NCBI GenBank assembly: GCA_041725895.1
Contig: JBGRQA010000020.1
Coordinates: 48,908-112,907, forward strand
DNA: 64,000 nt
Direction of reading: 5' to 3'
Source: JBGRQA01 sp041725895
GTDB lineage: Bacteria > Bacteroidota > Bacteroidia > Bacteroidales > Marinifilaceae
Shown: positions 10,018 to 19,180 of the stretch, one piece after another
How the letters are laid out: every line of letters starts with the position of its first letter
Position numbering within the stretch: the first letter of the stretch is position 1
Made by a program: the position numbers and the translations under genes
Notes under the pieces: generated by a model
What the model was told of the DNA's origin: nothing
What the model saw: only the letters and a program-made list of their open reading frames with translations
Databases searched by the model: none

Positions 10018-11010
10018 TTACCTTACGAATTCAAAAGTGAACATTATAGCCTCCAATTCACGCAACAAATCCCGCTTGTCTTTATTGGGATTGTATACGT
10101 AACCATCAAGGCAGATCACCCTATTGGCTTCCTTATCCAAAAAACAGATATTCAGGAAAGGACCACCCATAAAGTCTTTTTCCACCTTCCATAAGCCCCG
10201 GGTTTCAACAGCATAGTTCTCCTTGAAGCTAAACTGACGGAAACTAACAGGGTATCGACGTTCAGTTCTCATATAACTTCCGGCACTTGGTCCAGGAACA
10301 TAAGCCTTCAGAAGTGAATCTCTCTTGTTCAACAGGAACTTTTCAGAAAAGGCTTCTTCATTGGTGTAATCGAAGGTATAAACAAACATTCCCTGACTGG
10401 TTTTTGGAGTCTCCTTACTGATCCAGATAAAGTCTCCGAAATCCTTATTGATATTATAACCGGAAGGACACGAAAGAGTAAAGTTTTTCTTCTTCTTCAA
10501 TTTATTGAAGATATTCTTCTCTGGTTTTTTCTGCATCTCCTTCACCAAACGCTTTTTCTCAGAAGAAAGGAAAAAAGCAAGAATCTTGCTCCGGTTTGAA
10601 TGAAGCAAATCAATCATTCCTTGTCTAGAACTGGCCTCTGCAATAATCAAAGCCTGCCCCTTGGCCCACAAACCTGTTTTTACAGACAGCTTGTTTTCGG
10701 TAATATTTTTAGAAACCCGAACATCTAAGATACTCCGGTGGGTTTTAAAAACACTTGTAAGAGCTTCGTGAGAGATGTGAAATACATCCATTACAGGTTC
10801 GGACTGTGGCAATCCGATTTGCTCCTCAGAAAAAATAGATTTGAGAGTGTCGCCCATTGCCCCTTTCCACAAGGGATCGTTGACGATTACGATTACCTCC
10901 CCGGCTTTCCCCGTTACTGAAGGCATGAGGTTCTTGGTAGTCTGTTTACAGGAAGATAGTCCTGCAATCAGCACAAGAGCCAGAGTTAAAATTTTCATTG
11001 TGTTTTTCAT
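10018..11010 (-). CDS. DUF4837 family lipoprotein
   Basis: The 330-residue precursor starts with a lipoprotein signal peptide ending in the lipobox LSSC, so it is probably membrane-anchored in the envelope. The body (GKAGEVIVIVNDPLWKG near the start, GPSAGSYMRTERRYPV and the GLWKVEKDFMGGPFLN block later) matches what I recall of DUF4837, a Bacteroidota family of unknown function. It sits between a LysM lytic transglycosylase upstream and a small coupled gene downstream, which suggests an envelope role. ATG 11010 is used; a second ATG at 10998 is possible. Confidence 0.85.
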   Translation of the reverse strand: MKNTMKILTLALVLIAGLSSCKQTTKNLMPSVTGKAGEVIVIVNDPLWKGAMGDTLKSIFSEEQIGLPQSEPVMDVFHISHEALTSVFKTHRSILDVRVSKNITENKLSVKTGLWAKGQALIIAEASSRQGMIDLLHSNRSKILAFFLSSEKKRLVKEMQKKPEKNIFNKLKKKKNFTLSCPSGYNINKDFGDFIWISKETPKTSQGMFVYTFDYTNEEAFSEKFLLNKRDSLLKAYVPGPSAGSYMRTERRYPVSFRQFSFKENYAVETRGLWKVEKDFMGGPFLNICFLDKEANRVICLDGYVYNPNKDKRDLLRELEAIMFTFEFVR

Positions 11011-11055
11011 AGTTTGTGTATTGTGTAGATAAACATAAGTTAAATGTACGAAAAA

Positions 11056-12516
11056 TTAATCAATCCTTACAATTTTCAACAGTTTACCAGGTTTTATAAC
11101 AGCATCGCCTTTCAGGCCATTAGCTCTTTTTATATCATTTACAGAGGGTATTTTAAACCGATCGGCGATTATTTGCAAGTTATCTCCCTTTTGCACCTGG
11201 TAAATTAAAAACTTACGCTTCCGTGGCACTGTTTCCCTTGATGGCTTTGCTACTACTGTATCTGTTGGAAATATCCAAACTTTTAATCGCTGTCCCACAT
11301 AAAGTTTATTGTTCTCTAACTTATTCCATTCTCTGATATTGTGAATTGTACAAGAATATTTCATTGCAATTTTATGAAAATACTCCCCCCGTTGTACTTT
11401 ATGGATTATACAATATTTCCCCTCTGTAGACGAGAGCTCCTTCTGAAGCTCCAAATATTTTTTTTCAGGCTTTTTTTGTGCATAAACGGAACGCTCAAAA
11501 TCAATAAACTCTCCCACCTTTTCGACAGGCAGCGTAAACCTGGCAGGCAATTCACTTTCCGGAATAAAATCTCGCTTATAGATGGGATTCAATTCCCGAA
11601 TCACATCAATAGGTACTTGTAACACTTCCGATACCTTCTCGAAAGAAAGCTCTTTATCCACCTGAACTGCATCCACCCTATGGTAGGAAAATTTCACTTT
11701 CTCCGGAATCAAATTGTGTTGCCGGGGATAATTCATCACATAATTTGCAGCGATAAAAGCCGGAACATACTTCCTTGTCTGATCAGGTAAATAGGGGGAA
11801 ATAGCCCAAAAATCAGTCTTCCCTCCTGCTTTCTGAATTGCATCCCGAACAACACCAGGTCCTCCATTGTAAGCGGCAATGGCCAGTTGCCAGTCCCCAA
11901 AAATCCGGTACAGATACTGAAAATATTTGCAAGCGGCTTCGGTTGCCCTTGCTGGATCCATTCGCTCATCAATATAAGAGGTAATCCTCAAATCGAACAT
12001 CTTACTGGCATTATACATAAACTGCCATAATCCCAGAGCTCCCGACCGGGATTTAGCTTTGGGATCAAGAGCCGATTCAATCACCGACAGGTACTTTAAT
12101 TCCAATGGCAAATTGTAACGATCCAAATATTCCTCAAACAATGGAAAGTACAATTCCGAACGACCATGAATCCTGGCCGTTTTCTCACGATTCCTCACCA
12201 TATAGGCTTCTATGTAATTTCTTACAATGGGTTTAAAGTCCAGCTTAATGGGACTTTGAACATCCAATTTCCGTAATCGCATAGCATATACCGAATCGGA
12301 ATAAACCGGAACGTAATTGGCGTTCATCACCTCATTGGGTTGAATTTTGGCTTTCAGTACTTCATCTGTAAGATGGAGCAACCGGCGATTGATTTCGTGA
12401 ACATCACGAGGTTTCCCGGTACGAAGTGGGTAAAAATGATCCTGAGCAATCAATGCCAGGGGAAACAAACAAAAAACAAGAGAAATAGTATTTCGAATAG
12501 ACATATTTGGCAGCAT
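11056..12516 (-). CDS. LysM-containing lytic transglycosylase (MltD-like)
   Basis: Secreted murein lyase. After a signal peptide comes an SLT domain at about residues 120-260, with the catalytic glutamate in SVIESALDPKAKSRSGALG, the block LWQFM and the AAYNGGPGVV motif. Two LysM peptidoglycan-binding repeats follow (HKVQRGEYFHKIAMKYSC and YQVQKGDNLQIIADRF), each with its GQRLKV or PGKLLKI end. Start ATG 12516 is supported by AGGAG six bases upstream, which is unusually clear for this phylum. It lies between gatA and the DUF4837 lipoprotein on one strand, and 486 residues is typical. Confidence 0.93.
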   Translation of the reverse strand: MLPNMSIRNTISLVFCLFPLALIAQDHFYPLRTGKPRDVHEINRRLLHLTDEVLKAKIQPNEVMNANYVPVYSDSVYAMRLRKLDVQSPIKLDFKPIVRNYIEAYMVRNREKTARIHGRSELYFPLFEEYLDRYNLPLELKYLSVIESALDPKAKSRSGALGLWQFMYNASKMFDLRITSYIDERMDPARATEAACKYFQYLYRIFGDWQLAIAAYNGGPGVVRDAIQKAGGKTDFWAISPYLPDQTRKYVPAFIAANYVMNYPRQHNLIPEKVKFSYHRVDAVQVDKELSFEKVSEVLQVPIDVIRELNPIYKRDFIPESELPARFTLPVEKVGEFIDFERSVYAQKKPEKKYLELQKELSSTEGKYCIIHKVQRGEYFHKIAMKYSCTIHNIREWNKLENNKLYVGQRLKVWIFPTDTVVAKPSRETVPRKRKFLIYQVQKGDNLQIIADRFKIPSVNDIKRANGLKGDAVIKPGKLLKIVRID

Positions 12517-12580
12517 TAAATGCTCCTAAATTTCGTAAAAATATTACGAAGAATAAGTCGCGGGCCCTAAAAAAATACTG

Positions 12581-13990
12581 TTAATTTCTTTGAAGCTGCA
12601 AAGCCATCTCCAACAAGTGGTCATCATCAAATCGTTCCGCCAAAATCTGAACCCCCAAAGGTAATTCACTGGAATGTTTTCCTATCGGCAAAGCAATTGC
12701 TGGCAGGCCGGCCAAATTAGCCAATACAGAGTAACAATCATCGGATAGCATAGCCACCGAATCGTCCTGAAAATGATTAACAGGATATGCAGGACTTGTA
12801 GTTACAGGTAGAATCAAACCATCATAATCCTGAAAGATGGCCTCCATTGCATTGCAGATCTTTCGTCGAATCTTTTGCGCTTTACTAAAATACGAGGAAT
12901 ATACTCCGGATGTCAATACAAAACTCCCGGCCATGATTCGTTTTTTTACCTCGTCACCAAATCCCTGTGTCCGACTTGCTGTGACTAAATCCTTATCCAC
13001 CTTCTTTGAGCGAAACCCAAAGTGCATTCCAGAATACCTTGCCAGGTTAGAGGAAGCTTCAGCCATGGCCAATACAGAATAAGTCGGAACCAGATATTCA
13101 AAAAGTGGAAAATCTATTCCCTCTACCCAATGTCCTTCCGCTTTCAATTCAATTAAAAAGGTTTCAAAATGATCGAACATCTCCTTCTCCAATTTATCTT
13201 TATCAAAAGCCTCCTTCAGATAGGCCAGACGATACGGCTTTTCTGTATTTCTATTCTGCTTAAACTGAAATGATCTTAAAGAAAGTGTTGCATCAATTTC
13301 GTCAGGTCCCGCCATCACCTCCAACATCAAGCCAGCGTCCTCAACATTTTGGGTCAACAATCCAATTTGATCTAAAGAAGAGGCATAGCTTATTAAACCA
13401 TACCGTGAAACACGACCATAACTGGGCTTAAAACCCATCACTCCGCAAAAGGCAGCGGGTTGTCGAACCGATCCTCCCGTGTCTGATCCCAAAGCAGCCA
13501 AACACATCCCCGCTGCAACTGCTGCTGCAGAACCACCGGAAGAACCACCAGCAACGCAATCAGAATTGTAGGGATTCCGAACCAGACCATAGAAAGAGGT
13601 TTCGCCCGTACTTCCCATTGCAAATTCATCACAATTGGTACGACCGATAATTATCGCGCCTTCATCAATTAATCGCTGTAAAGCTGTTGCTGAATACTGG
13701 GAGGTAAAATTTTTCAACATTCGGGAACCGGCAGAACAAATATGCCCTTCCTGGCAAATATTGTCCTTTACCGCCACCACCATTCCTGCCAAACGGCCAA
13801 TAATCCCTTTAGAGTATTGTTCATCCAAAATTTGAGCTCGCTGAAGAGCTTCTCGTTCGTACACTTCAACAAAGGCATTCAATTGGGTATTCATTCCCCG
13901 GATTCGCCCCAGATAGGCAGAGACGATAGAGACATGGGTCTGACTTCCCTTCTCTAAAGCTTCCTGTATATAACGCAGAGAGGATAGCAT
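12581..13990 (-). CDS. gatA: Asp-tRNA(Asn)/Glu-tRNA(Gln) amidotransferase subunit A
   Basis: Amidase-signature subunit that releases ammonia from glutamine for tRNA-dependent amidation. The Ser-cisSer-Lys triad is visible as K75 (AVKDN), S150 in GGSSGGSAAAVAAG and S174 in GSDTGGSVRQP. The N-terminus aligns with the family from the first residues, so ATG 13990 is likely right, although a terminator T tract ends immediately before it. gatB and gatC are not in this window. Because glnS is present at 53,966, the complex probably serves Asp-tRNA(Asn) here (inference). Confidence 0.95.
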   Translation of the reverse strand: MLSSLRYIQEALEKGSQTHVSIVSAYLGRIRGMNTQLNAFVEVYEREALQRAQILDEQYSKGIIGRLAGMVVAVKDNICQEGHICSAGSRMLKNFTSQYSATALQRLIDEGAIIIGRTNCDEFAMGSTGETSFYGLVRNPYNSDCVAGGSSGGSAAAVAAGMCLAALGSDTGGSVRQPAAFCGVMGFKPSYGRVSRYGLISYASSLDQIGLLTQNVEDAGLMLEVMAGPDEIDATLSLRSFQFKQNRNTEKPYRLAYLKEAFDKDKLEKEMFDHFETFLIELKAEGHWVEGIDFPLFEYLVPTYSVLAMAEASSNLARYSGMHFGFRSKKVDKDLVTASRTQGFGDEVKKRIMAGSFVLTSGVYSSYFSKAQKIRRKICNAMEAIFQDYDGLILPVTTSPAYPVNHFQDDSVAMLSDDCYSVLANLAGLPAIALPIGKHSSELPLGVQILAERFDDDHLLEMALQLQRN

Positions 13991-14017
13991 AAAAAAAAGG
14001 CAGGATACTCCTGCCTT
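13990..14017 (-). terminator. Terminator of tatA, abutting the gatA start codon
   Basis: Perfect 8-bp hairpin AGGCAGGA/TCCTGCCT with a three-base loop and a T8 tract on the minus strand. The T tract runs straight into the gatA ATG, and the only purine-rich ribosome-binding-like sequence (AGGAG) lies inside the stem. Confidence 0.88.
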
Positions 14018-14027
14018 TCAAAAGAAT

Positions 14028-14225
14028 TTATTTATTCAATGAATCGTTTTCTTTTTTCTCCTTATCATCATCATCACTGGTAGCCTTTTTGAATTCTTTC
14101 ATTCCCTGACCAAGTCCTTTCATTAACTCAGGGATCTTACGTCCACCAAAAAGTAATACAATAACCAAAACAATAATGGTAATTTCCATTGGACCAAAAA
14201 ATCCGGCTAAAACAAACAGGTTCAT
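14028..14225 (-). CDS. tatA: Twin-arginine translocase subunit TatA/TatE
   Basis: The 65-residue protein has the TatA layout: a short N-terminal membrane helix containing GPMEITIIVLVIVLLFGG, the hinge FGGRKIPEL, an amphipathic helix MKGLGQGMKEFKKA and an acidic/lysine-rich tail. TatA oligomers form the pathway through which folded proteins cross the inner membrane together with TatC. No tatC or tatB lies nearby. A strong terminator follows. Confidence 0.93.
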   Translation of the reverse strand: MNLFVLAGFFGPMEITIIVLVIVLLFGGRKIPELMKGLGQGMKEFKKATSDDDDKEKKENDSLNK

Positions 14226-14336
14226 ATTTACTGATTTTTATTAATTTATAGCTTAAAAATAAAAAAATCTGTCAGACGAACCGGATGGGAAAAAGGGAAA
14301 TTCCAGTTCACCACTTTTACAACTATAAATATATAG

Positions 14337-15683
14337 TTATTTATTAAAAAGTTTCATTACATCATTGGCATTTGCAAAAATCAACAGGCTAAACAGTAAA
14401 ACCATACCTGCTATTTGGGCATACTCCAAAAATTTGTCTCCAGGTTTTCTTCCTGTAATTATCTCATAGAGCAGGAACATAACATGTCCACCATCCAAAG
14501 CAGGAATTGGAAGAATGTTCATAATCGCCAGAATAATGGAAAGGAATGCTGTTAGATTCCAGAATGCATACCAATCCCATACTCCAGGGAATATATTTCC
14601 GATGGAAATAAAACCACCCAAGGATTTGTACCCTTTAGTTTCGGAAGAGAAGATCAATTTAAACTGCTTCAGGTAAGATGCAAGCTTATCAAATCCTTTA
14701 TACATTCCAGCTGGAATGGACTCCCAAAAGCCATATTTATGCGTTTTAAAATCGAACACTTGAACTGGCTTACGGGCAATTCCCAACATTGCATCATCCC
14801 CCAAAGTCATGGCTAAATCCATCTGTTGTCCGTTTCTCTCAACAGTTACGACAACCTTCTGGTTTTTGAGACTCTGCATTCTGTTGGCGAATTGATCATA
14901 GAAATCAAACTTTTCATTATTTACAGCAATCAATTTATCTCCTTTTTCAACTCCAGCGGCTTTGGCAATAGATTTCTTAGAGAATCTGTCCACCTCAAAA
15001 GGTCCAAAAGGAACACGAGGAGAAAACATCGGCTGCATACTAAACCCCTTACTGCTCTTCTCCATTAGAGCTGCAACAAAACCATCGGGAATCGTAATGG
15101 ACTTCTGCTCTCCTGCTCTTTCCACCTGAATGGTTTTCACATCATTCAATAGAATACCGGGAACAATATCCATAAAATCATCCACGTTCTCATGATCAAG
15201 AGCATAGATTTTATCCCCGTCCTGCATACCAATACTCTTTGACAAGGAATCGCAAACAACACCATACTTCACATTATTGGCAGGCAAATACTGCTCACCC
15301 CAAGTGTAAAGAACCGCTGCATAAATGGCAAAAGCCAACACAAAATTCACCAGTACACCACCAATCATTATCAACAAGCGTTGCCATGCCGGTTTCGACC
15401 GAAACTCCCAGGGCTGGGGTTCCTGCTTCAGCTGCTCCTTATCCATGGATTCGTCAATCATTCCGGAAATCTTAACGTAACCTCCCAAAGGCAGCCATCC
15501 CATTCCGTATTCAGTTTCCCCTTTCTTAAATTTAAAAAGAGAAAAACCAGGATTAAAGAACATGTAAAACTTCTCTACCCTCGCCTTAAATAGTTTTGCA
15601 AAGGTAAAATGCCCCAATTCATGCAAAACTACAAGGATGGATAAACTCAGTAAGAATTGTCCTATTTTAACTAATACTTCCAT
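14337..15683 (-). CDS. rseP: RIP metalloprotease, RseP/site-2 type
   Basis: Intramembrane zinc protease of the site-2 family that cleaves membrane-embedded regulators such as anti-sigma factors. The HExxH motif is HELGH at residues 21-25 in the first membrane helix. The third zinc ligand lies in NILPIPALDGGHV near residue 390. One or two PDZ-like segments lie between them (SIGMQDGDKIYALD and AAGVEKGDKLIAVN). Length 448 is normal. It sits directly after dxr, an order common in many bacteria, but a terminator separates the two here. Confidence 0.94.
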   Translation of the reverse strand: MEVLVKIGQFLLSLSILVVLHELGHFTFAKLFKARVEKFYMFFNPGFSLFKFKKGETEYGMGWLPLGGYVKISGMIDESMDKEQLKQEPQPWEFRSKPAWQRLLIMIGGVLVNFVLAFAIYAAVLYTWGEQYLPANNVKYGVVCDSLSKSIGMQDGDKIYALDHENVDDFMDIVPGILLNDVKTIQVERAGEQKSITIPDGFVAALMEKSSKGFSMQPMFSPRVPFGPFEVDRFSKKSIAKAAGVEKGDKLIAVNNEKFDFYDQFANRMQSLKNQKVVVTVERNGQQMDLAMTLGDDAMLGIARKPVQVFDFKTHKYGFWESIPAGMYKGFDKLASYLKQFKLIFSSETKGYKSLGGFISIGNIFPGVWDWYAFWNLTAFLSIILAIMNILPIPALDGGHVMFLLYEIITGRKPGDKFLEYAQIAGMVLLFSLLIFANANDVMKLFNK

Positions 15684-15709
15684 TCAGTTTCTAATTATAT
15701 TTCCATTTC

Positions 15710-15737
15710 AAAAAACGCCCGGATAATTCTTCCGGGC
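15710..15737 (-). terminator. Terminator between dxr and rseP
   Basis: Hairpin GCCCGGA/TCCGGGC with a seven-base loop followed on the minus strand by a run of six T, placed just past the dxr stop codon. Confidence 0.88.
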
Positions 15738-15764
15738 CTATTAGTGGTCTAAGTTAATCAAATT

Positions 15765-16913
15765 TTACAACAACGAAGCGACAAAACGACGGGTTGCACC
15801 ATCAGTATTTACGTAATCTTCGTAGGTAGGATCCTTCACAAAACACACTTTTTGCATACTTTGCTCAATAATATCACTCATTTGCAAAAATCCAACACGA
15901 TCCTTCAGAAAAGCGTCTACAACAACTTCGTTTGCAGCATTAACAATACAGGGTAGATTCCCCCCCCGGTTCATGGCTTCAAATGCCAATTCCAAATTTC
16001 TAAAGTTCTCTTTATCCGCAGGCTCAAAGCTCAAACTAGGATAATCCATGAAATTGAATCGAGGAAAATCTGTCTTAAATCGCTTCGGATAGGAAAGGGC
16101 GAATTGAATTGGCAATTTCATATCCGGCAAGCCCATCTGAGCCTTCATACAACCATCTTCAAACTGAGCAATGGAATGAATTATAGATTGAGGGTGCACC
16201 ACTACATCAATCTGCTCCGCCTTCAAATCGAACAACCACTTGGCTTCAATTGCCTCAAAACCTTTGTTCATCATACTGGCTGAATCAATGGTTATCTTGG
16301 CTCCCATATCCCAGTTGGGATGTTTCAAGGCCTGGCTGGAAGTTACTTTGGAAAGAAAATTACGGTCCTTCCCCCGGAATGGACCTCCGGATGCAGTAAG
16401 GTAAATCTTCTCAATAGGGTTATCAAACTCCCCTACCAAACACTGAAAAATCGCTGAGTGTTCCGAATCGACGGGATAAATACTAACCCCTTTTTCTAAT
16501 GCCAGTTTCTGTATGATTTCTCCTGCAACCACAAGGGTTTCCTTATTGGCCAATGCAATATTTTTTCCTGCTTCGATGGCCTTTATGGTAGGTAACAACC
16601 CAGAGTAGCCCACCATTGCCGTTAATACAACATCAATGGAACTCATCTGAACCACCTGTGTAATAGCATCCATACCCGCATACACCTTGATTGGCTCATC
16701 CTTCAGAGCCTCCGACACCAAAGGATATTTCTCCTCATTGGCTATCACAACCACATTGGGATGAAATTTCTTTGCCTGTTCTACAAGTAGTTCAACATTG
16801 TTATTCGCTGTCAAAACATCAACAACAAATTCCTCAGGATTTGCCTCTACTACCTCTAGTGTTTGAGTTCCAATGGAACCCGTTGACCCTAACAGGGCAA
16901 TATTTTTACTCAT
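15765..16913 (-). CDS. dxr: 1-deoxy-D-xylulose 5-phosphate reductoisomerase
   Basis: First committed enzyme of the MEP isoprenoid pathway, converting DXP to MEP with NADPH. The Rossmann loop GSTGSIGTQTL is at residues 9-19, NKETLVVAG contributes to the active site, and the metal/substrate blocks PVDSEHSAIFQ and TASGGPFRG are present. ATIDSASMMNKG-like sequence (KITIDSASMMNKGFEAIEA) completes the signature. Length 382 is typical. The M23 peptidase gene ends 35 bp upstream, so they may share a transcript. The MEP products feed the type 2 isopentenyl-diphosphate isomerase at 44,825. Confidence 0.96.
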   Translation of the reverse strand: MSKNIALLGSTGSIGTQTLEVVEANPEEFVVDVLTANNNVELLVEQAKKFHPNVVVIANEEKYPLVSEALKDEPIKVYAGMDAITQVVQMSSIDVVLTAMVGYSGLLPTIKAIEAGKNIALANKETLVVAGEIIQKLALEKGVSIYPVDSEHSAIFQCLVGEFDNPIEKIYLTASGGPFRGKDRNFLSKVTSSQALKHPNWDMGAKITIDSASMMNKGFEAIEAKWLFDLKAEQIDVVVHPQSIIHSIAQFEDGCMKAQMGLPDMKLPIQFALSYPKRFKTDFPRFNFMDYPSLSFEPADKENFRNLELAFEAMNRGGNLPCIVNAANEVVVDAFLKDRVGFLQMSDIIEQSMQKVCFVKDPTYEDYVNTDGATRRFVASLL

Positions 16914-16948
16914 TCTATTATTCAGGATTGTTTAGTTTTCTATATAGA

Positions 16949-17821
16949 TTAGAACTTTATATAGTCTTCAGGATTCAAAGGTTTCCCATTGTGCCAAAGT
17001 TCAAAATGCAAATGAGGCCCCGAAGAAAGTTCACCGGAATTCCCAAGCAATGCAATTGCCTCACCAATTTTCACATGTTCTCCTGCCTTCTTTAAAAGCT
17101 CCGAATTGTGCTTGTAAACCGAAACCAGGTTATTCCCATGCTGAATGTGAATCACATACCCGGTATTAAGAGTCCATTCTGCAAAAATCACAGTCCCGGA
17201 AAGGACGGCAGAAATCCGTTCATTCTTTGGAGCTACAACATCGGTTCCATAATGCTGTTCACGAGCATTAAAACGACTGGTGATTACGCCTTTTACCGGT
17301 GAAAAAAAGTATATACTGGAAATGTTGGTAATCTTGGGATCCTCCTCCACTGCCAGATTGTATTTCTCATCCTCCTCAAACTCGCGACGAAAAACCGAAT
17401 CTTCTACCGAACGGGAGAATTCAAGATTCTTATACCGGGGATCCGTTACTGAATCATTATTCTCCTGCTGAGCATTGTCAAAATCATTTCCAGCGATCAC
17501 ATTTCTCACACTCTGAAAGAATCGATCCCGTTTATCCAACTCCATTTGCAAAGAATCCACCATTAGCGAATTCATGAGAATCGTTTTCCGCATTTTACCA
17601 TCAGGGTAACCGGGAATAAACTCCCGCAACTGTGTAAACGCAATCAGAAGAATCACCAAACCGATGAGCAGAATGGAAAAAATCCCGGTTACAGTGAAAA
17701 CATTCAATCTGGAAAGCCGGAAAGAAAGCACTTCCTCAAAACTGCGATCGTTGTATATGGTCAAACGATATTTGTTCCGTAATTTCTTTATTAACTGCTG
17801 TTTTTCTTTTGTTTCGCTCAT
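16949..17821 (-). CDS. M23 family metallopeptidase, membrane-anchored
   Basis: Cell-wall endopeptidase of the lysostaphin/LytM type. After a basic cytoplasmic tail and one membrane helix (FTVTGIFSILLIGLVILLIA) there is a coiled linker. The LytM domain shows the zinc motif HxxxD (EQHYGTDVVAP) and HxH (GPHLHFELWHNG). I start at ATG 17821 (MSETKEKQQ), because a good promoter lies at 17847-17877, downstream of the longer ATG at 17866. The protein is then about 290 residues. It ends 35 bp before dxr. Confidence 0.92.
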   Translation of the reverse strand: MSETKEKQQLIKKLRNKYRLTIYNDRSFEEVLSFRLSRLNVFTVTGIFSILLIGLVILLIAFTQLREFIPGYPDGKMRKTILMNSLMVDSLQMELDKRDRFFQSVRNVIAGNDFDNAQQENNDSVTDPRYKNLEFSRSVEDSVFRREFEEDEKYNLAVEEDPKITNISSIYFFSPVKGVITSRFNAREQHYGTDVVAPKNERISAVLSGTVIFAEWTLNTGYVIHIQHGNNLVSVYKHNSELLKKAGEHVKIGEAIALLGNSGELSSGPHLHFELWHNGKPLNPEDYIKF

Positions 17822-17846
17822 AGGTTTCCAAACGGTTAAGATCATA

Positions 17847-17877
17847 CAAAGGTAACTTTTTTGCACGAATTGTTAAA
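17847..17877 (-). promoter_or_regulatory. Bacteroidota promoter for the M23 peptidase-dxr unit
   Basis: Minus-strand -7 box TACCTTTG (17847-17854, perfect TAnnTTTG) with TTTA at 17874-17877, 19 bp upstream, as the -33 box. The start site would fall near 17840, which fixes the downstream ATG at 17821 as the translation start. Confidence 0.7.
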
Positions 17878-18015
17878 CCTGACACCCCTAAACTTGTGGG
17901 ACTTCCGCAATTACTTCACTTCTTTTAACATTTTAAGCAGAGAAATCACGGACAACTTTCCTAACAATTGACTCCAATCCCCTAAAGCTAAACACACTCC
18001 CAAAAATTCCGGATA

Positions 18016-18048
18016 CAAAAAAAGCCTCGAGGAAAACCTCAAGGCTTA
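18016..18048 (-). terminator. Terminator of the tandem initiator tRNA genes
   Basis: Hairpin AAGCCTtGAGG/CCTCgAGGCTT with a four-base loop followed on the minus strand by seven T, just past the second tRNA. Confidence 0.88.
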
Positions 18049-18053
18049 TTAAG

Positions 18054-18126
<73 letters not shown>

Positions 18127-18187
18127 ATGTATCTTCAGATAAGTTATCTATAATTCGTTTTGAAAAAACTTTTCGTTCTTTCGGTAG

Positions 18188-18260
<73 letters not shown>

Positions 18261-18299
18261 ATATATCTTTAGAACAACTTATCTTTCGTTTTGCGGTTG

Positions 18300-18329
18300 C
18301 AAAGATAGAGGCTTTTTCCCGAATTCAAA
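18300..18329 (-). promoter_or_regulatory. Consensus promoter of the initiator tRNA pair
   Basis: Minus-strand TTTG (18326-18329), 18-bp spacer, TATCTTTG (18300-18307): both boxes match the Bacteroidota consensus exactly. The distance to the first tRNA is about 40 bp. Confidence 0.82.
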
Positions 18330-18331
18330 AC

Positions 18332-18367
18332 TTTCTGCAGAAAAATCTGATATTTTTTCTGCAGAAA
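18332..18367. promoter_or_regulatory. Paired 12-bp palindromes TTTCTGCAGAAA upstream of the tRNA promoter
   Basis: Two perfect identical palindromes at 18332-18343 and 18356-18367, with centres 24 bp apart. They lie just upstream of the -33 box of the initiator tRNA promoter and about 90 bp from the end of the DUF4268 gene. The arrangement looks like two operator half-turn-phased sites for a dimeric regulator; no function is known to me. Confidence 0.45.
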
Positions 18368-18456
18368 TAAAAGCCACGACCTCGTTTTTCCATCACAAAA
18401 CACTATTATCTATCCTCTTATACCTCCGAGAAAAAAAATCAAAAAAAAACATGATT

Positions 18457-18912
18457 TTACATCTCAGATAACCGAACAACATCCTTCACATCCAGAAATG
18501 CTTCCTCCAACAATGTCATCTTTTCTACAAAAAAAGCATAAATCTGCTCCCATTGCTCCTTCCGGTAAATGCTAACACCATCCAACTGGTAATAAATCAG
18601 ACTTACCTCTTTAAACCCTTCGATGTAAAAATTCGGATTCCAAATCAATTCTTCGCCACAGGTGTCATTGATAACAGGGCGATATTTTTCGAAGCGTTGA
18701 TACACTTGCAATCTGCTTTCATCGAATTTATGATCGATTTGCAAACTTACCCGGGCTTCCTTTTCGGAACAATCAAATTTCAGCTGAGCTTCCCGAATTT
18801 GAGTACCTTTCAAAACCCACGAAGTCATTTTTCGACCCGATTTTTTCGAATAACGCTTAAAGCCATCCCAAAAGGCCAACCGCATTTCTCTCGCTTCCTC
18901 TTTTGTATACAT
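18457..18912 (-). CDS. DUF4268 domain-containing protein, 151 aa
   Basis: The small soluble protein resembles DUF4268 (MRLAFWDGFKRYSKKSGRKM, then ARVSLQIDHKFDESRLQVYQRFEKYR), a domain found alone or at the C-terminus of predicted nucleases. I recognise the family only by pattern. No catalytic motif or membrane segment is visible. It stands alone, upstream of the initiator tRNA genes. ATG 18912 is the only reasonable start. Confidence 0.75.
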   Translation of the reverse strand: MYTKEEAREMRLAFWDGFKRYSKKSGRKMTSWVLKGTQIREAQLKFDCSEKEARVSLQIDHKFDESRLQVYQRFEKYRPVINDTCGEELIWNPNFYIEGFKEVSLIYYQLDGVSIYRKEQWEQIYAFFVEKMTLLEEAFLDVKDVVRLSEM

Positions 18913-19136
18913 CTTATCCCTATTTAATTACGAAATGAACTCGATAAAAAGCCGATATTCAATCAAACTCAAAATTCCGAGAAGAAAGATTGAGCAGCAA
19001 ATTCACTCAAAATCATCCGAATTGAAACTTGATCGGCACGAATTATTTTTCGCGATAAAATTACACATTATCTCTCGTTCCCTAAAACAAATTGAGTTCA
19101 AACCCTTCCCTCAAAATTAGAATAAAAAAATAATCT

Positions 19137-19144
19137 TATCTTTA
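19137..19144 (+). promoter_or_regulatory. Probable -7 box of the phosphoesterase-DUF4956-CotH unit
   Basis: TATCTTTA, one mismatch from TAnnTTTG, 37 bp before the ATG at 19181. No clear -33 box was found. Confidence 0.4.
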
Positions 19145-19180
19145 AGTACGCTATTATACCAATTTTCATTACTCATTTAA

